Source of the DNA: an uncultured Eubacteriales bacterium | Lineage (GTDB): Bacteria; Bacillota; Clostridia; Oscillospirales; Butyricicoccaceae | Length of the DNA: 11,692 bases | Direction of reading: 5' to 3' | Assembly (NCBI GenBank): GCA_934636325.1 | Contig: CAKUAK010000116.1 | Coordinates: 1 to 11,692, forward strand | Shown here: positions 1 to 7,496 of the stretch, piece after piece | Layout: each line of letters starts with the position of its first letter | How positions within the stretch are numbered: the first letter of the stretch is position 1 | Notes under the pieces: generated by a model | The model's input: only the letters and a program-made list of their open reading frames with translations | What the model was told of the DNA's origin: nothing | Database searches by the model: none | Position numbers and translations under genes: made by a program

Positions 1-87
1 GCCCATTTGGCCGCGGGCGGGCTTTTGGTCACATTTACCCCCGCCGAGTCCGGCAATATATATCTACTTTGTCAACAAACGTCGGCG

Positions 88-1431
88 TCACACGAGACGG
101 CGTATCCATTTTCTGCTTTTAAAGCGCAGAAGGCAGAGCACGGTTTTGAGCACATATTCGCCGAGATACATGGCCGTCACCATCTGCACAAAGGTGGCGT
201 CGGTCATATAGGCCGCATAAACCAGTATCGGTATGCCGATGGCATATACCGAAAAGGTGTCGACAAAAAAGCCGTATTTCGCGTCCCCGCCCGCGCGAAA
301 GACCCCGACGACGGCCACATAGGGCAGATTAACCAGCGGCATGAGTATGCCGTGCATGACGAGCAGCTGTGAGGCCACGCGGTGCGCGCCCTCGGTCTCT
401 ATATTCATAAGAGACAGTATCGGCTCTCGCAGCAATATCTGCGCCGCCCCGAGGAATACCGACATGAAGAAGATGGTGGCAAGATATTTTTTGGCCATCT
501 TATATGCCTCTTCCAGCTTGTTCTCTCCGATGGTCATGCCGATCATGATGGCGCAGGCATTGCACAGTCCGACGAAGAACACGAAAAAGACCTCGTGTAT
601 CGAATTGAATATCGTATAGCCGGAATAATTCTCGCTGCCCTGCCGCGCCAGCACCATCGAATATATGGTCGTGCCCAGCGCCCAGAGTATCTCGTTGAAG
701 AGTATGGGCAGAGCGAGAGACGCATATTTTTTGATAAAATCCCTGCCCCATCCGAACATCTGCCCGGCTGTTCCGAGAAAGACGCTCTTTTTCGCCAGCG
801 CCAGCCCGATGGTGACGGCCAGCTGCACGAAGCCGGATATCACGGTCGCCAGCGCCGCACCGCGTATGCCCATGCGCGGGAAGCCGAAATGTCCGTTTAT
901 AAGGGCATAATTGAAGAATATATTGACGGCGACGGCCACCGTCGAGGCAATGAACGGACTCTTGACGTCGCCGGTCGAGCGCATCGAGGTGGCAAGGGCC
1001 AGGGCCAGACCGCTGAAAAGCATATTGAAGGAAGCTATGCTGATATATCCCAACCCGGCCGAGATGACGCCCTCCTCCGAGGTAAAGACGCTCATCATGA
1101 ACCGCGGGAAAGCTATTGCCGCGGCGATATATACGGCCGACAGCAGAGCTACCGCCGATATCGCCATGCCCGACGCCTTCCTGACATGCTCTTTATCCCC
1201 CGCGCCCCAATATTGGGCCGAAAGGGCCGAACATCCCGAGCAGACGCCGAATACGGCGACATTCGTAAGAAAGCTCCAACGCGAGGCAACGCCGATGGCC
1301 GATGTGGCGACATTGCCGAGGCCGACGACCATCGCCGTATCGACAAGATAGCCGCAGGAGCTCAAAAGGTTCTGAAGAGCTATCGGAAGGGCCAGCGACA
1401 CCATGCGTCTGTAAAAAAGTTTATTATCCAA
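88..1431 (-). CDS. MATE family efflux transporter
   Basis: This 447-residue, very hydrophobic protein has the about 12-helix layout and length of MATE (multidrug and toxic compound extrusion) antiporters, which move organic cations or drugs out of the cell using Na+ or H+ gradients. The opening (RRMVSLALPIALQNLLSS, then VDTAMVVGLG) is typical of the family N-terminus, and the two halves look like the usual internal repeat. The start is a TTG with AGGAG 9 nt upstream; the next in-frame ATG (1404) lies inside the conserved first helix, so TTG is preferred. The start overlaps the end of the GerMN lipoprotein gene by 8 nt, which implies translational coupling and places the transporter last in the regulator-kinase-lipoprotein operon. 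The substrate cannot be inferred. I see no good terminator between its stop and the window edge. Confidence 0.93.
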   Translation of the reverse strand: MDNKLFYRRMVSLALPIALQNLLSSCGYLVDTAMVVGLGNVATSAIGVASRWSFLTNVAVFGVCSGCSALSAQYWGAGDKEHVRKASGMAISAVALLSAVYIAAAIAFPRFMMSVFTSEEGVISAGLGYISIASFNMLFSGLALALATSMRSTGDVKSPFIASTVAVAVNIFFNYALINGHFGFPRMGIRGAALATVISGFVQLAVTIGLALAKKSVFLGTAGQMFGWGRDFIKKYASLALPILFNEILWALGTTIYSMVLARQGSENYSGYTIFNSIHEVFFVFFVGLCNACAIMIGMTIGENKLEEAYKMAKKYLATIFFMSVFLGAAQILLREPILSLMNIETEGAHRVASQLLVMHGILMPLVNLPYVAVVGVFRAGGDAKYGFFVDTFSVYAIGIPILVYAAYMTDATFVQMVTAMYLGEYVLKTVLCLLRFKSRKWIRRLV

Positions 1432-2329
1432 GATCGTTTTCTCCTAAATATGAATCATCTGCCGTCATCGGGCCGTCACAGCCCTCGAGCCCGCGGTCGG
1501 AGGGCTGACGCCCGTTTATCGTTATCGTCACCTCGCTCACACCGCGGCAGGAGCACAGGCTGTTTACTATCGAATATATATCGCAGTATGCGTTTGATAT
1601 ATCCATTTCTACCGGAACATAGAGATCGGCCCTGATGCCTCCGTCGACCGTCGGGCTGGTGACCGAGCGGACATCCATGCGGCCGTCGAAGGGGGCCGAC
1701 GCGCCGAACTGGCCGTTGACCATTTCCCTGAGCACAAGCTGAGGGGTAACGACCTCTTTCTCGGTCACGATCCGCATGTGATAGCTGAACAGCTTGCCGC
1801 TTGCCCTGTCGATCGGAAAGACCTCTATCTCAAAGGAGCTCAGACGCAGGTTTTCATCATCAAGCATTATCGACGAGGCGCTCTGGAATACCGACGGGCG
1901 TATGCTCTGGCCGGTCACCCTGACATAGCTTATCTGATCTATCTCGACGAGCGACAGCGCGACGCCGGCATCGACAAGGCTTCGGCTGGCGTCGTCGAGC
2001 ATATCGTAGGCGTCGGAAAAACGGACGACCACCGTGCTTCCGAAAACCTGTATATCCGTTACCTCCATATCCTCGGAGATAAGGGTCTTGTCGTGCTCGT
2101 TGACCGGGCTGCGCATGGCGGTTATGACGTCGGCGATCTGATCGGCAAGCTCTTTTCCCTCGTCAAAGGAGGTAAGCTCGTATTCAAGGCTGCGGCCCGT
2201 CGAGCTTTCATGCAGGAAATAAACCGGACGCATCCCGCCGGGCTGCTCGCCCTGGGGCACGGTACAGCCAGATGACGCCATAAAAACGGCCGACATTATT
2301 ATAAGAAAGAGCCTTTTGACATTTCTCAT
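1424..2329 (-). CDS. GerMN-domain lipoprotein
   Basis: A 301-residue predicted lipoprotein. A basic start (MRNVKRLF) and hydrophobic segment lead to a lipobox MASSGC with the lipidated cysteine at residue 22, so the mature protein should sit on the outer face of the membrane. The rest shows two GerMN-like units, roughly residues 36-140 and 170-272, the second ending VSEVTITINGR as GerMN domains commonly do. GerMN domains occur in spore germination protein GerM and in actinobacterial LpqB. The ATG overlaps the kinase stop (ATGA), with GGAGGG 9 nt upstream inside the kinase gene. Direct coupling to a sensor kinase suggests it modulates or reports to that kinase, as LpqB does for MtrB; this is inference. 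A spore-specific role is possible but nothing here shows one. Confidence 0.85.
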   Translation of the reverse strand: MRNVKRLFLIIMSAVFMASSGCTVPQGEQPGGMRPVYFLHESSTGRSLEYELTSFDEGKELADQIADVITAMRSPVNEHDKTLISEDMEVTDIQVFGSTVVVRFSDAYDMLDDASRSLVDAGVALSLVEIDQISYVRVTGQSIRPSVFQSASSIMLDDENLRLSSFEIEVFPIDRASGKLFSYHMRIVTEKEVVTPQLVLREMVNGQFGASAPFDGRMDVRSVTSPTVDGGIRADLYVPVEMDISNAYCDIYSIVNSLCSCRGVSEVTITINGRQPSDRGLEGCDGPMTADDSYLGENDLG

Positions 2330-3777
2330 GATACTATGCCCTCCCCTATGTCAAGCTCCGGCGCATTTTTGAAATAGGCCGTAAAGCATGTTCCCTCGCC
2401 GTATGTCGAGGACACCTCTATATGCCCGCCGATGGCGTCCATGCACTGGCCGACGATCGAAAGGCCGAGGCCGGTGCCGCCCGTGGCGCGGGAACGCATT
2501 TTGTCGACCCTGTAAAAACGGTCGAAGATGCGTTCGAGCTCATCCTCCTTTATGCCGATGCCGGTATCGGCCACATGCAGAAGGGTCTTTTCCTCCCCCG
2601 GCTGCACCGTGACATGTACCGTCCCGCCCCTGCGATTATATTTTATGGCGTTTTCCATGAGGTTGAAAACGACCTGATATATCATGTCGGGATTTCCAGA
2701 AACAAAAGAGGTCTCGGGCAGATCGTATATGATATTGACGTCATACTCCATCGCGTTGCCGCGCAGCAGATCCGACGCCCTGACAACGGTATGGGTCAGA
2801 TCGCACACGCCGCCGAGACGTTCTCCGTTTTCCATGCGGCTGAGATACAAAAGGCCCTCTGTTATCCTTGTAAGGCGGTCGATCTCGTCGCGGATATCGC
2901 CGAGGAACTCGCGCACCTCGCTGACCTTCATCTCACGGGCCTGAAGTATCGAATCGCACAGCAGCTTTATCGAAGCCAGAGGCGTCTTGAGCTCGTGGGA
3001 GGCGTCCGACACGAACTGGCGGCGGATCGACTCGTTTTTGTTCAGCTGATCGGTCATCTGGTCGAACTCGGCGGCTATGATACCCAGCTCGTCGCGGCTC
3101 TTCATGCCGATATGATAATCATAATTACCCTCGCGTATCTGGTTGACGCCCTCGAGGACCTTGTCGAACTCCCGGCGGATCGACACGGTGAATATGATTA
3201 TGAAGGCGGCGGCAACGGCCGTAACGGCAAAGGATATCCTTGCTATATCGCGGCGGGTCTGGGTCAGGAGCCCGGCACTCTCGGTGTCGTATTCATAGGC
3301 GTATACCGCCCCGATGACCCTTCCTTCCTGCATGACCGAGCAGGCTATGCGATAGCTGAAGGCCTCTGCGCCGTGCTGGCAGCGAAAGACGTCGTTTCCG
3401 TAAAGAGCCTCGATGACCTCGGGGAAAAGCACCGTCTTGCCGATTATATCGGATGATTTGAGGTTATCGTATATGACCCTTCCGACATCACCTGTGACAA
3501 GAACGCGGTAGTCCCCGCCGATATCCATTATATTGAGCGCGCGGGATGCCGTCTCGTAATCGAGTATCGCCGAAGATTCAAGCGCCGCCGCCAGCGCCCC
3601 GAAGTTGGAACGCATCTCGTCCTCCCGGGCGTTTATCATCTGGGTCCGCATCATCTTCATGGGGTAGGTATTGAGAATAAGCAGCAGCACCGACGCCAAA
3701 ATTATAAAGCCCGCGAATATTTTGAATCTCAGGCTGCCGGTCACTTTAAGTTCGTTTATATGGCTTTTCTTTTCCAT
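2326..3777 (-). CDS. HAMP-type sensor histidine kinase
   Basis: A 483-residue membrane histidine kinase. In order: helix 1 (about 18-37), an extracellular sensor region of about 140 residues, helix 2 (about 182-200), HAMP (about 201-253), HisKA with phosphoacceptor His261 in SDASHELKTPLASIK, then the ATPase core with N box NLMENAIKYN (Asn376), G1 DTGIGI (Asp404), F box FDRFYR and G2 GGTGLGLS. All catalytic motifs are intact. It autophosphorylates and passes phosphate to the upstream OmpR-type regulator. The extracellular part may be PAS-like, but the signal is unknown. The start has AAGGGTGAT just upstream. The gene lies 103 nt after the regulator, with a terminator-like hairpin between, and overlaps the GerMN lipoprotein gene by 4 nt. 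It resembles PhoR/WalK/MtrB-type kinases; no specific orthology is claimed. Confidence 0.95.
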   Translation of the reverse strand: MEKKSHINELKVTGSLRFKIFAGFIILASVLLLILNTYPMKMMRTQMINAREDEMRSNFGALAAALESSAILDYETASRALNIMDIGGDYRVLVTGDVGRVIYDNLKSSDIIGKTVLFPEVIEALYGNDVFRCQHGAEAFSYRIACSVMQEGRVIGAVYAYEYDTESAGLLTQTRRDIARISFAVTAVAAAFIIIFTVSIRREFDKVLEGVNQIREGNYDYHIGMKSRDELGIIAAEFDQMTDQLNKNESIRRQFVSDASHELKTPLASIKLLCDSILQAREMKVSEVREFLGDIRDEIDRLTRITEGLLYLSRMENGERLGGVCDLTHTVVRASDLLRGNAMEYDVNIIYDLPETSFVSGNPDMIYQVVFNLMENAIKYNRRGGTVHVTVQPGEEKTLLHVADTGIGIKEDELERIFDRFYRVDKMRSRATGGTGLGLSIVGQCMDAIGGHIEVSSTYGEGTCFTAYFKNAPELDIGEGIVS

Positions 3778-3839
3778 CTTATCACCCTTACGCCGCAGGC
3801 GGCCGGTCGGTTATCGGCATGCAGAACGCCGGACATAAC

Positions 3840-3864
3840 AAAAAGGCCGGATACCGCCCCGGCC
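3840..3864 (-). terminator. Terminator-like hairpin between regulator and kinase
   Basis: On the minus strand the perfect 6-bp stem GGCCGG/CCGGCC around an 8-nt loop is followed at once by TTTTT. It lies 17 nt after the response regulator stop and 60 nt before the kinase start. No new promoter is obvious after it, so it is more likely a partial terminator that lowers downstream expression than the end of the operon. Confidence 0.55.
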
Positions 3865-3880
3865 CTGGCTGGATAAACTG

Positions 3881-4573
3881 TTATTTACCCGGATCGTTGA
3901 AATAATATCCGACGCCCCACTTTGTCATGATATACTCGGGGGATGCGTCGTCCTTTTCGACCTTTTCCCTTATGCGCCTGATATGGACGTCGACCGTCCT
4001 GATATCGCCGGGGTAACCGTAGCCCCAGACCTGCTCAAGAAGCTCGTCGCGGGAAAATACCTTTCCGACATTCTTCATGAGCATGACGAAAAGATCGAAC
4101 TCCTTTGCCGTCAGCTCGGGGTTCTCGTCCCTTACATGCACCGTGCGCTTTATAAGATCGACCTTGAGGTCCTTTGCCGTAAGGATGCTCTCGCTGTGCT
4201 CGTCTCCGCGGGGCTTGTTGGTGCGCTTGAGGATGACCTTCATGCGCGCCTTGAGCTCGAGGATATCGAAGGGCTTTGTCATATAATCATCGGCGCCGTA
4301 TTCGAATCCGAGCAGCTTGTCAGAGCCCTCTCCCTTGGCGGTCAGCATGATGACAGGAACGTCGCTTGTCTCGCGGATCTTGCGGCAGACCGAAAGACCG
4401 TCGTAAACCGGCAGCATGAGATCGAGTATGATAAGATCATATGTGTTCTGGCTGAAAAGCTCGAGCGCCTGCTGCCCGTCATAAGCGCCGTCTACCTGAT
4501 AGCCATCATTTTCAAGATTGAAGGTAATGCCTTTTACCAGCAGTTTTTCATCGTCTACTACGAGAATTCTCAT
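3881..4573 (-). CDS. OmpR/PhoB-family response regulator
   Basis: A 230-residue response regulator of normal family length. The receiver domain (1-115) has the acidic pair Asp7-Asp8, phosphoacceptor Asp51 in LDLMLP, Thr78 and Lys100 in MTKPFD. The winged-helix DNA-binding domain (about 130-228) has the ELTAKEFDLF start, the recognition helix near IRTVDVHIRRIREKVE and the GVGYYF wing. AGGAGG sits 6 nt before the ATG, and an excellent promoter lies just upstream, so this is the first gene of the operon with the kinase, GerMN lipoprotein and MATE transporter. Phosphorylated by the neighbouring kinase, it probably controls its own operon and perhaps envelope functions; the divergent carboxypeptidase is a candidate target. 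Subgroup (WalR-, ResD- or MtrA-like) cannot be decided by eye. Confidence 0.95.
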   Translation of the reverse strand: MRILVVDDEKLLVKGITFNLENDGYQVDGAYDGQQALELFSQNTYDLIILDLMLPVYDGLSVCRKIRETSDVPVIMLTAKGEGSDKLLGFEYGADDYMTKPFDILELKARMKVILKRTNKPRGDEHSESILTAKDLKVDLIKRTVHVRDENPELTAKEFDLFVMLMKNVGKVFSRDELLEQVWGYGYPGDIRTVDVHIRRIREKVEKDDASPEYIMTKWGVGYYFNDPGK

Positions 4574-4587
4574 TTTTTCCTCCTTTA

Positions 4588-4616
4588 ATTATATAGAAAA
4601 GCAAATTATTTGTAAA
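4588..4616 (-). promoter_or_regulatory. Promoter of the regulator/kinase/GerMN/MATE operon
   Basis: On the minus strand, TTTACA (4611-4616, 5 of 6 to the -35 consensus) is separated by exactly 17 nt from TATAAT (4588-4593, perfect -10). Transcription should begin near 4581, just upstream of the AGGAGG serving the ATG at 4573, giving a very short leader. Confidence 0.8.
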
Positions 4617-4728
4617 TGGGATTGAAAAGGTATCCCCTTTTTGATAGACTTTATATATAAAAATATCTCTGCGGCTTCATTGCTGCTTTACTATGATAAC
4701 ACAAAAATCGCGATTGTAACAGGGGGTA
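4617..4728. promoter_or_regulatory. Divergent intergenic region upstream of the carboxypeptidase
   Basis: AT-rich spacer between the divergent regulator and carboxypeptidase genes. Candidate plus-strand elements are TTGAAA (4622) with TAGACT 17 nt later, and a TATGAT at 4692-4697 that lacks a good -35. Neither is convincing. A weak inverted repeat (AAAAGG/CCTTTT, near 4625-4640) is present. An alternative sigma factor cannot be ruled out. Confidence 0.35.
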
Positions 4729-6051
4729 ATGTTTTTGCTGAAAAAAATTATATCGGCTTTTATGGCGGCCCTTTCTCTGGCCTGTCTTGCCGCTTCGAAT
4801 ATAAATGCGCTGGAACCGCCTTCGATAAACGCCAAAGGCGCCATTATCGGCGAAATGAAGACCGGTGAGACGGTATACGAGCTCAACGCCGACCAGAAGC
4901 TCTATCCGGCCAGCACGACGAAGATCATGACGGCCATCCTGGCCCTTGAAAACGGTAATCCCTCGGATGTCGTGACCGTATCGGCCAACGCCGTCGACAG
5001 CCTCGAGGACAGCGGCAGCAACGTCCTTTTAAAAGAGGGCGAGCAGATGAACTTCCTCGATATGGTGACATACCTTCTTGTCGCCTCGGGCAATGACGCC
5101 GCAAACGCGCTGGCCGAGCATATCGCCGGTTCCAGCGACGCTTTCGTCCAGATGATGAACGACAAGGCCCTCGAGCTGGGCTGCACTAACACCCATTTCG
5201 TCAATCCCCATGGTCTCCATGACGAAAATCATTATACCACAGCAAGGGACCTTCTGAAAATAGCCGAGTATGCAATGGCTAACGAGACCTTTGCATCTAT
5301 CGTAAAGATCGACCGCACCACCCTTCCCGCCACCAATATGCGCGGCGAACAGACGATATCGACGACCAACCACCTTATCTCACGCTGGCGCAGCCGCGAT
5401 TACTATTATGACGGCGCCATCGGCATCAAGACAGGCTCTACGACCCCTGCCGGTCTCTGCCTTGTCAGCGGAGTCGAATCGGGTGACCTGACATATATCA
5501 CCGTCATTCTCGGCGCCGAAAAGGGCGAGGACGGTTCTCTCGGCAGCTTTACTGAGACCATCAAACTGCTCGATTACGCAAGATCGGGATTTTCGCTCCA
5601 GCCGATCGTTCAGAATACCGACCCTGTCGCCGAAGCGCCGGTCGCCCTCGGAAAGGACACCGACTCGGTCGTGCTCAGCCCCTTGGGCGGCGTGACCGTC
5701 CTTCTGCCTGTCGATTTCGATCCTTCAAAGGTAGAGATAACCTGCACGGTCGATGAAAACATAAAGGCCCCCATCGAAAAGGGGCAGGTGCTCGGCTCGG
5801 CCGTATACAGCTATAACGGCAAGGAATACGCCACCGTCGACCTTGTCGCCTCCGACGCCGTCAGACGTTCGACATGGCTCTTCATTGTCGATACCATCCT
5901 CGGCATATTCAGCAGCACGATCTTCAAGATCGTCGTCGGCGTCATCCTGCTGGCCGTCCTGGCCTTCATAATATTCGGTGTGTTCAACCGCCGCAAACGC
6001 CGCAGGCGTTCAAGACGCATCGGCGGATATCAGGGACGCCGCAGAAGATGA
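4729..6051 (+). CDS. D-alanyl-D-alanine carboxypeptidase (DacF/PBP5-like)
   Basis: A 440-residue low-molecular-weight penicillin-binding protein (peptidase S11) that removes the terminal D-Ala from peptidoglycan pentapeptides and so limits cross-linking. A signal peptide (cleavage probably after NINA, about residue 27) leads to the catalytic domain with STTK (Ser62 nucleophile, Lys65), SGN (120-122) and KTG (234-236), all intact. A PBP5 C-terminal-type beta domain (about 295-375) follows, then a membrane helix (about 398-418) and a strongly basic tail (RRKRRRRSRR). The C-terminal helix makes it an anchored extracellular enzyme. ATG 4729 is only 2 nt after the G-rich ribosome site; an in-frame TTG at 4735 has better spacing and gives MLKKIIS, so the true start may be 4735. 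It is monocistronic, divergent from the regulator operon, and ends in a strong terminator. Confidence 0.94.
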   Translation: MFLLKKIISAFMAALSLACLAASNINALEPPSINAKGAIIGEMKTGETVYELNADQKLYPASTTKIMTAILALENGNPSDVVTVSANAVDSLEDSGSNVLLKEGEQMNFLDMVTYLLVASGNDAANALAEHIAGSSDAFVQMMNDKALELGCTNTHFVNPHGLHDENHYTTARDLLKIAEYAMANETFASIVKIDRTTLPATNMRGEQTISTTNHLISRWRSRDYYYDGAIGIKTGSTTPAGLCLVSGVESGDLTYITVILGAEKGEDGSLGSFTETIKLLDYARSGFSLQPIVQNTDPVAEAPVALGKDTDSVVLSPLGGVTVLLPVDFDPSKVEITCTVDENIKAPIEKGQVLGSAVYSYNGKEYATVDLVASDAVRRSTWLFIVDTILGIFSSTIFKIVVGVILLAVLAFIIFGVFNRRKRRRRSRRIGGYQGRRRR

Positions 6052-6092
6052 TCTCGTTCCTGTAAAGATCAAATAATGTAAATATTTCAAAA

Positions 6093-6129
6093 GCAGCGCC
6101 GACCATTGTGGTTCGGCGCTGCGCTTTTT
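6093..6129 (+). terminator. Bidirectional intrinsic terminator
   Basis: A perfect 10-bp stem (GCAGCGCCGA/TCGGCGCTGC), extendable by CC/GG, is followed by GC and TTTTT, 41 nt after the carboxypeptidase stop. On the minus strand the same stem is followed by TTTTGAAATATTT, so it can also end the convergent small-gene cluster whose last stop is at 6161. Confidence 0.9.
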
Positions 6130-6160
6130 ATATCTGCTGTTTTTATTTGGCACCATGCTG

Positions 6161-6709
6161 TCACGTATCCTGTCTGCCGGAGACCTCGGCCCCGTAACGG
6201 CAGAGCAGCGACACGAAGAGCAGCATAAGGCCGAAAACCATGCTCGACTCATTGTCGAAGCATGAGTCTGCTGCGCCGGGTACATTCATAAATCCGGCGA
6301 CGATACCCTCGATGATGCTTCCGGCCACCGCGCATCCCGTGGGTATGGCAAGGGTAAATATCCCGAGACGGGTCAGCTCTTTGGCCCCCTCCGGCGTGAA
6401 AGGTGTCCCCGCCTCCAGCTCATTTTTAAAATAGCTGCCGGCAAACCACGCCAGCACGGCCCGCCCGACGCAGATGACTACCCAGCCCGAAAGTGCCGCC
6501 ATTATGCTTTTGGCATCGACGCCATATCTGTTCCCTATCAGCCCATGCAGGGTGACGCCGCCTATCTTGATAACATCGCCGCCGCCAAAGCCAAGGCATA
6601 GTATGCCTATAACGGCCCCGCACAGGCCGACTATCGAGACGACAAACGCGATCCTGCCGAGGGTCTTTCCTATTCCGCACAGCTTCTGTATGATTTCAAG
6701 CGATCTCAT
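6161..6709 (-). CDS. Four-helix membrane protein, DUF2975-like
   Basis: A 182-residue integral membrane protein with four predicted helices (about 18-41, 69-91, 114-140 and 156-172). The segment between helices 2 and 3, YFKNELEAGTPFTPEG, then ELTRLGI, matches the F-x-N-E-L-x-x-G-x-P-F-T pattern I associate with DUF2975; the family call is from memory and moderate. The frame stays open upstream to 6901, but that part overlaps the DUF2087 gene. The ATG at 6709 is chosen because GGAGGAG lies 4-5 nt before it. It is the last of three small genes, 34 nt after the DUF2087 gene, and ends close to the shared terminator. DUF2975 proteins have no settled function; some are found with small HTH regulators, and none is present here. 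Confidence 0.75.
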   Translation of the reverse strand: MRSLEIIQKLCGIGKTLGRIAFVVSIVGLCGAVIGILCLGFGGGDVIKIGGVTLHGLIGNRYGVDAKSIMAALSGWVVICVGRAVLAWFAGSYFKNELEAGTPFTPEGAKELTRLGIFTLAIPTGCAVAGSIIEGIVAGFMNVPGAADSCFDNESSMVFGLMLLFVSLLCRYGAEVSGRQDT

Positions 6710-6743
6710 ATTTCTCCTCCATATTAAACGCCGCCCGGCGCTG

Positions 6744-7058
6744 TCAAATATATTTCTCCATGAACTCTTCGAACCCGGGAAGATCCGCGTTCTTCCAATA
6801 GCGGCTGCAATCGGCCGTTCTATCCACAAGCCGATTATTATAAAGCTCCCGCCGAAGGGTCGCCGGGTCGTGAAAAAGCGTCCATTCGTCCAGCAGATCA
6901 TTTATCTCGGGTTCCGAATACTGCCTCCCGCCCTTGATCTTCCCGGCCAGATACCAAAGAGCAAGCAGTTTCTTTTTATGCTTTGCCGGAAAGGCCGACA
7001 GCCGCCCGCTTTCATCCAAAAAGGGGGTCAGCTCGTCCAAACCATATCCCATGCCCAT
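6744..7058 (-). CDS. DUF2087-domain protein
   Basis: A 104-residue soluble protein. Residues about 14-88 fit DUF2087: FLDESGRLSAFPAKHKKKL, then a WYLAGKI stretch, YSEPEINDLL, DPATLRREL and a closing basic/Trp motif (RYWK). In the family this compact domain often sits behind a DNA-binding domain, but no HTH is present here. The longest frame begins at 7136, yet that would overlap the upstream small gene by 74 nt. ATG 7058 has GGAAGGG 8 nt upstream and begins 4 nt after that gene's stop, so it is preferred. It is co-transcribed with the small membrane protein before it and the DUF2975-like protein after it. Its biochemical role is unknown; RNA or DNA binding has been guessed for the family but is not shown. 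Confidence 0.78.
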   Translation of the reverse strand: MGMGYGLDELTPFLDESGRLSAFPAKHKKKLLALWYLAGKIKGGRQYSEPEINDLLDEWTLFHDPATLRRELYNNRLVDRTADCSRYWKNADLPGFEEFMEKYI

Positions 7059-7062
7059 CTTC

Positions 7063-7227
7063 TCATCCCTTCCGATTTTTGAATCCGTAAGCCCCGGCCA
7101 GACATCCCATCGCTCCGGCCAACAGCAGCGCTGCAAATAGCCACAGCTTCATAAAGGCAAAGACCCCGGCGGCCCATGTCATAAGCGCTCCGGCCGCGAT
7201 CAACAGCTTGACCGTCATGTCCATCAT
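7063..7227 (-). CDS. 54-residue two-helix membrane protein
   Basis: A small ORF that I translated by hand. It begins MMDMTVKLLIAAGALMTWA, has two hydrophobic stretches (about 7-27 and 29-48) separated by a single Lys-Leu-Trp turn, and ends in a basic tail (FKNRKG). GAGGAG lies about 6 nt before the ATG at 7227, and the stop is 4 nt before the DUF2087 start, whose ribosome site (GGAAGGG) is made by its last codons. Tight coupling, the good ribosome site and consistent hydrophobicity support a real gene, although it is short. No family is recognised. It starts just after a terminator, so it depends either on readthrough or on a promoter I cannot see. Confidence 0.72.
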   Translation of the reverse strand: MMDMTVKLLIAAGALMTWAAGVFAFMKLWLFAALLLAGAMGCLAGAYGFKNRKG

Positions 7228-7240
7228 ATTTCTCCTCTTT

Positions 7241-7290
7241 AAAAATAATAACGCAGAGCAGCCCCGTTTTACATCGGGTCAAGCTCTGCG
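7241..7290 (-). terminator. Intrinsic terminator after the KTR gene
   Basis: On the minus strand CGCAGAGC (7283-7290) pairs perfectly with GCTCTGCG (7252-7259), with an additional inner GACCCG/CGGGGC pairing with one mismatch, then TTATTATTTTT. It starts 2 nt after the KTR gene stop and ends before the ribosome site of the 54-residue ORF, separating the damaged two-component system from the small-gene cluster. Confidence 0.85.
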
Positions 7291-7291
7291 T

Positions 7292-7480
7292 CTAAGCGTC
7301 CGGCTTCTTTATTTCAACTATTTTTCCGCTTCGAAAACCGATCACACAGGTGTATCTGCACTTGGGGCAGAACAACGGAAAATCCTCCAGCACCGTATTG
7401 GGCCGTATCTGTATCCTGGTCTTTCCGCCGCACCTGGGGCAATAAAGCCATTCGGCCTTGGCGCCCTCTATTTCATCCAT
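7292..7480 (-). CDS. Cysteine-rich KTR (zinc-ribbon) protein
   Basis: A 62-residue protein with two CxxC pairs, YCPRCGGKTR (Cys14/Cys17) and FCPKCRYT (Cys38/Cys41), separated by about 20 residues, and the ending IVEIKKPDA. This is the pattern of the Cys_rich_KTR family (KTR after the first pair, an FP(L)FCPKC second pair, a PDA end), which binds a zinc ion by family expectation. Members are common in Bacillota and one is well known near tet(M) in Tn916-type elements; I see no conjugation gene here, so this alone does not indicate a mobile element. AGGTGAT lies about 9 nt before the ATG, and the start is 16 nt after the AraC-type regulator stop, so it is co-transcribed with it. The function is unknown. 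Confidence 0.82.
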   Translation of the reverse strand: MDEIEGAKAEWLYCPRCGGKTRIQIRPNTVLEDFPLFCPKCRYTCVIGFRSGKIVEIKKPDA

Positions 7481-7496
7481 AACATATCACCTCTAT

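Noticed and set aside
1..32. Possible start of another minus-strand gene (GTG at 32, GGGGG 5 nt upstream, reading MTKSPPAAKW)
   Set aside because: Only ten codons are in the window; too little to call a gene, although it might be the next operon member.
382..1635. Long plus-strand open frame (417 codons) antisense to the MATE and GerMN genes
   Set aside because: Composition is Arg/Gly/Asp-rich with no domain sense, and it lies opposite two well-supported genes; a high-GC shadow frame.
2422..3456. 344-codon plus-strand open frame antisense to the sensor kinase
   Set aside because: It mirrors the kinase codons and has no recognisable domain or ribosome site; the kinase is certain.
3983..4588. 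201-codon plus-strand frame antisense to the OmpR-type regulator
   Set aside because: Shadow of a gene with all receiver and winged-helix motifs intact.
6710..6901. Upstream extension of the DUF2975-like gene to the first in-frame ATG
   Set aside because: It overlaps the DUF2087 gene in another frame, and the ATG at 6709 has a strong GGAGGAG.
7028..7282. 84-codon minus-strand frame over the 54-residue ORF
   Set aside because: It runs through the terminator stem and has no ribosome site; the 54-codon frame fits spacing and hydrophobicity better.
7292..7480. KTR protein as a sign of a Tn916-like conjugative element
   Set aside because: No integrase, relaxase, conjugation gene, tet gene or attachment repeat is visible; the family also occurs chromosomally.
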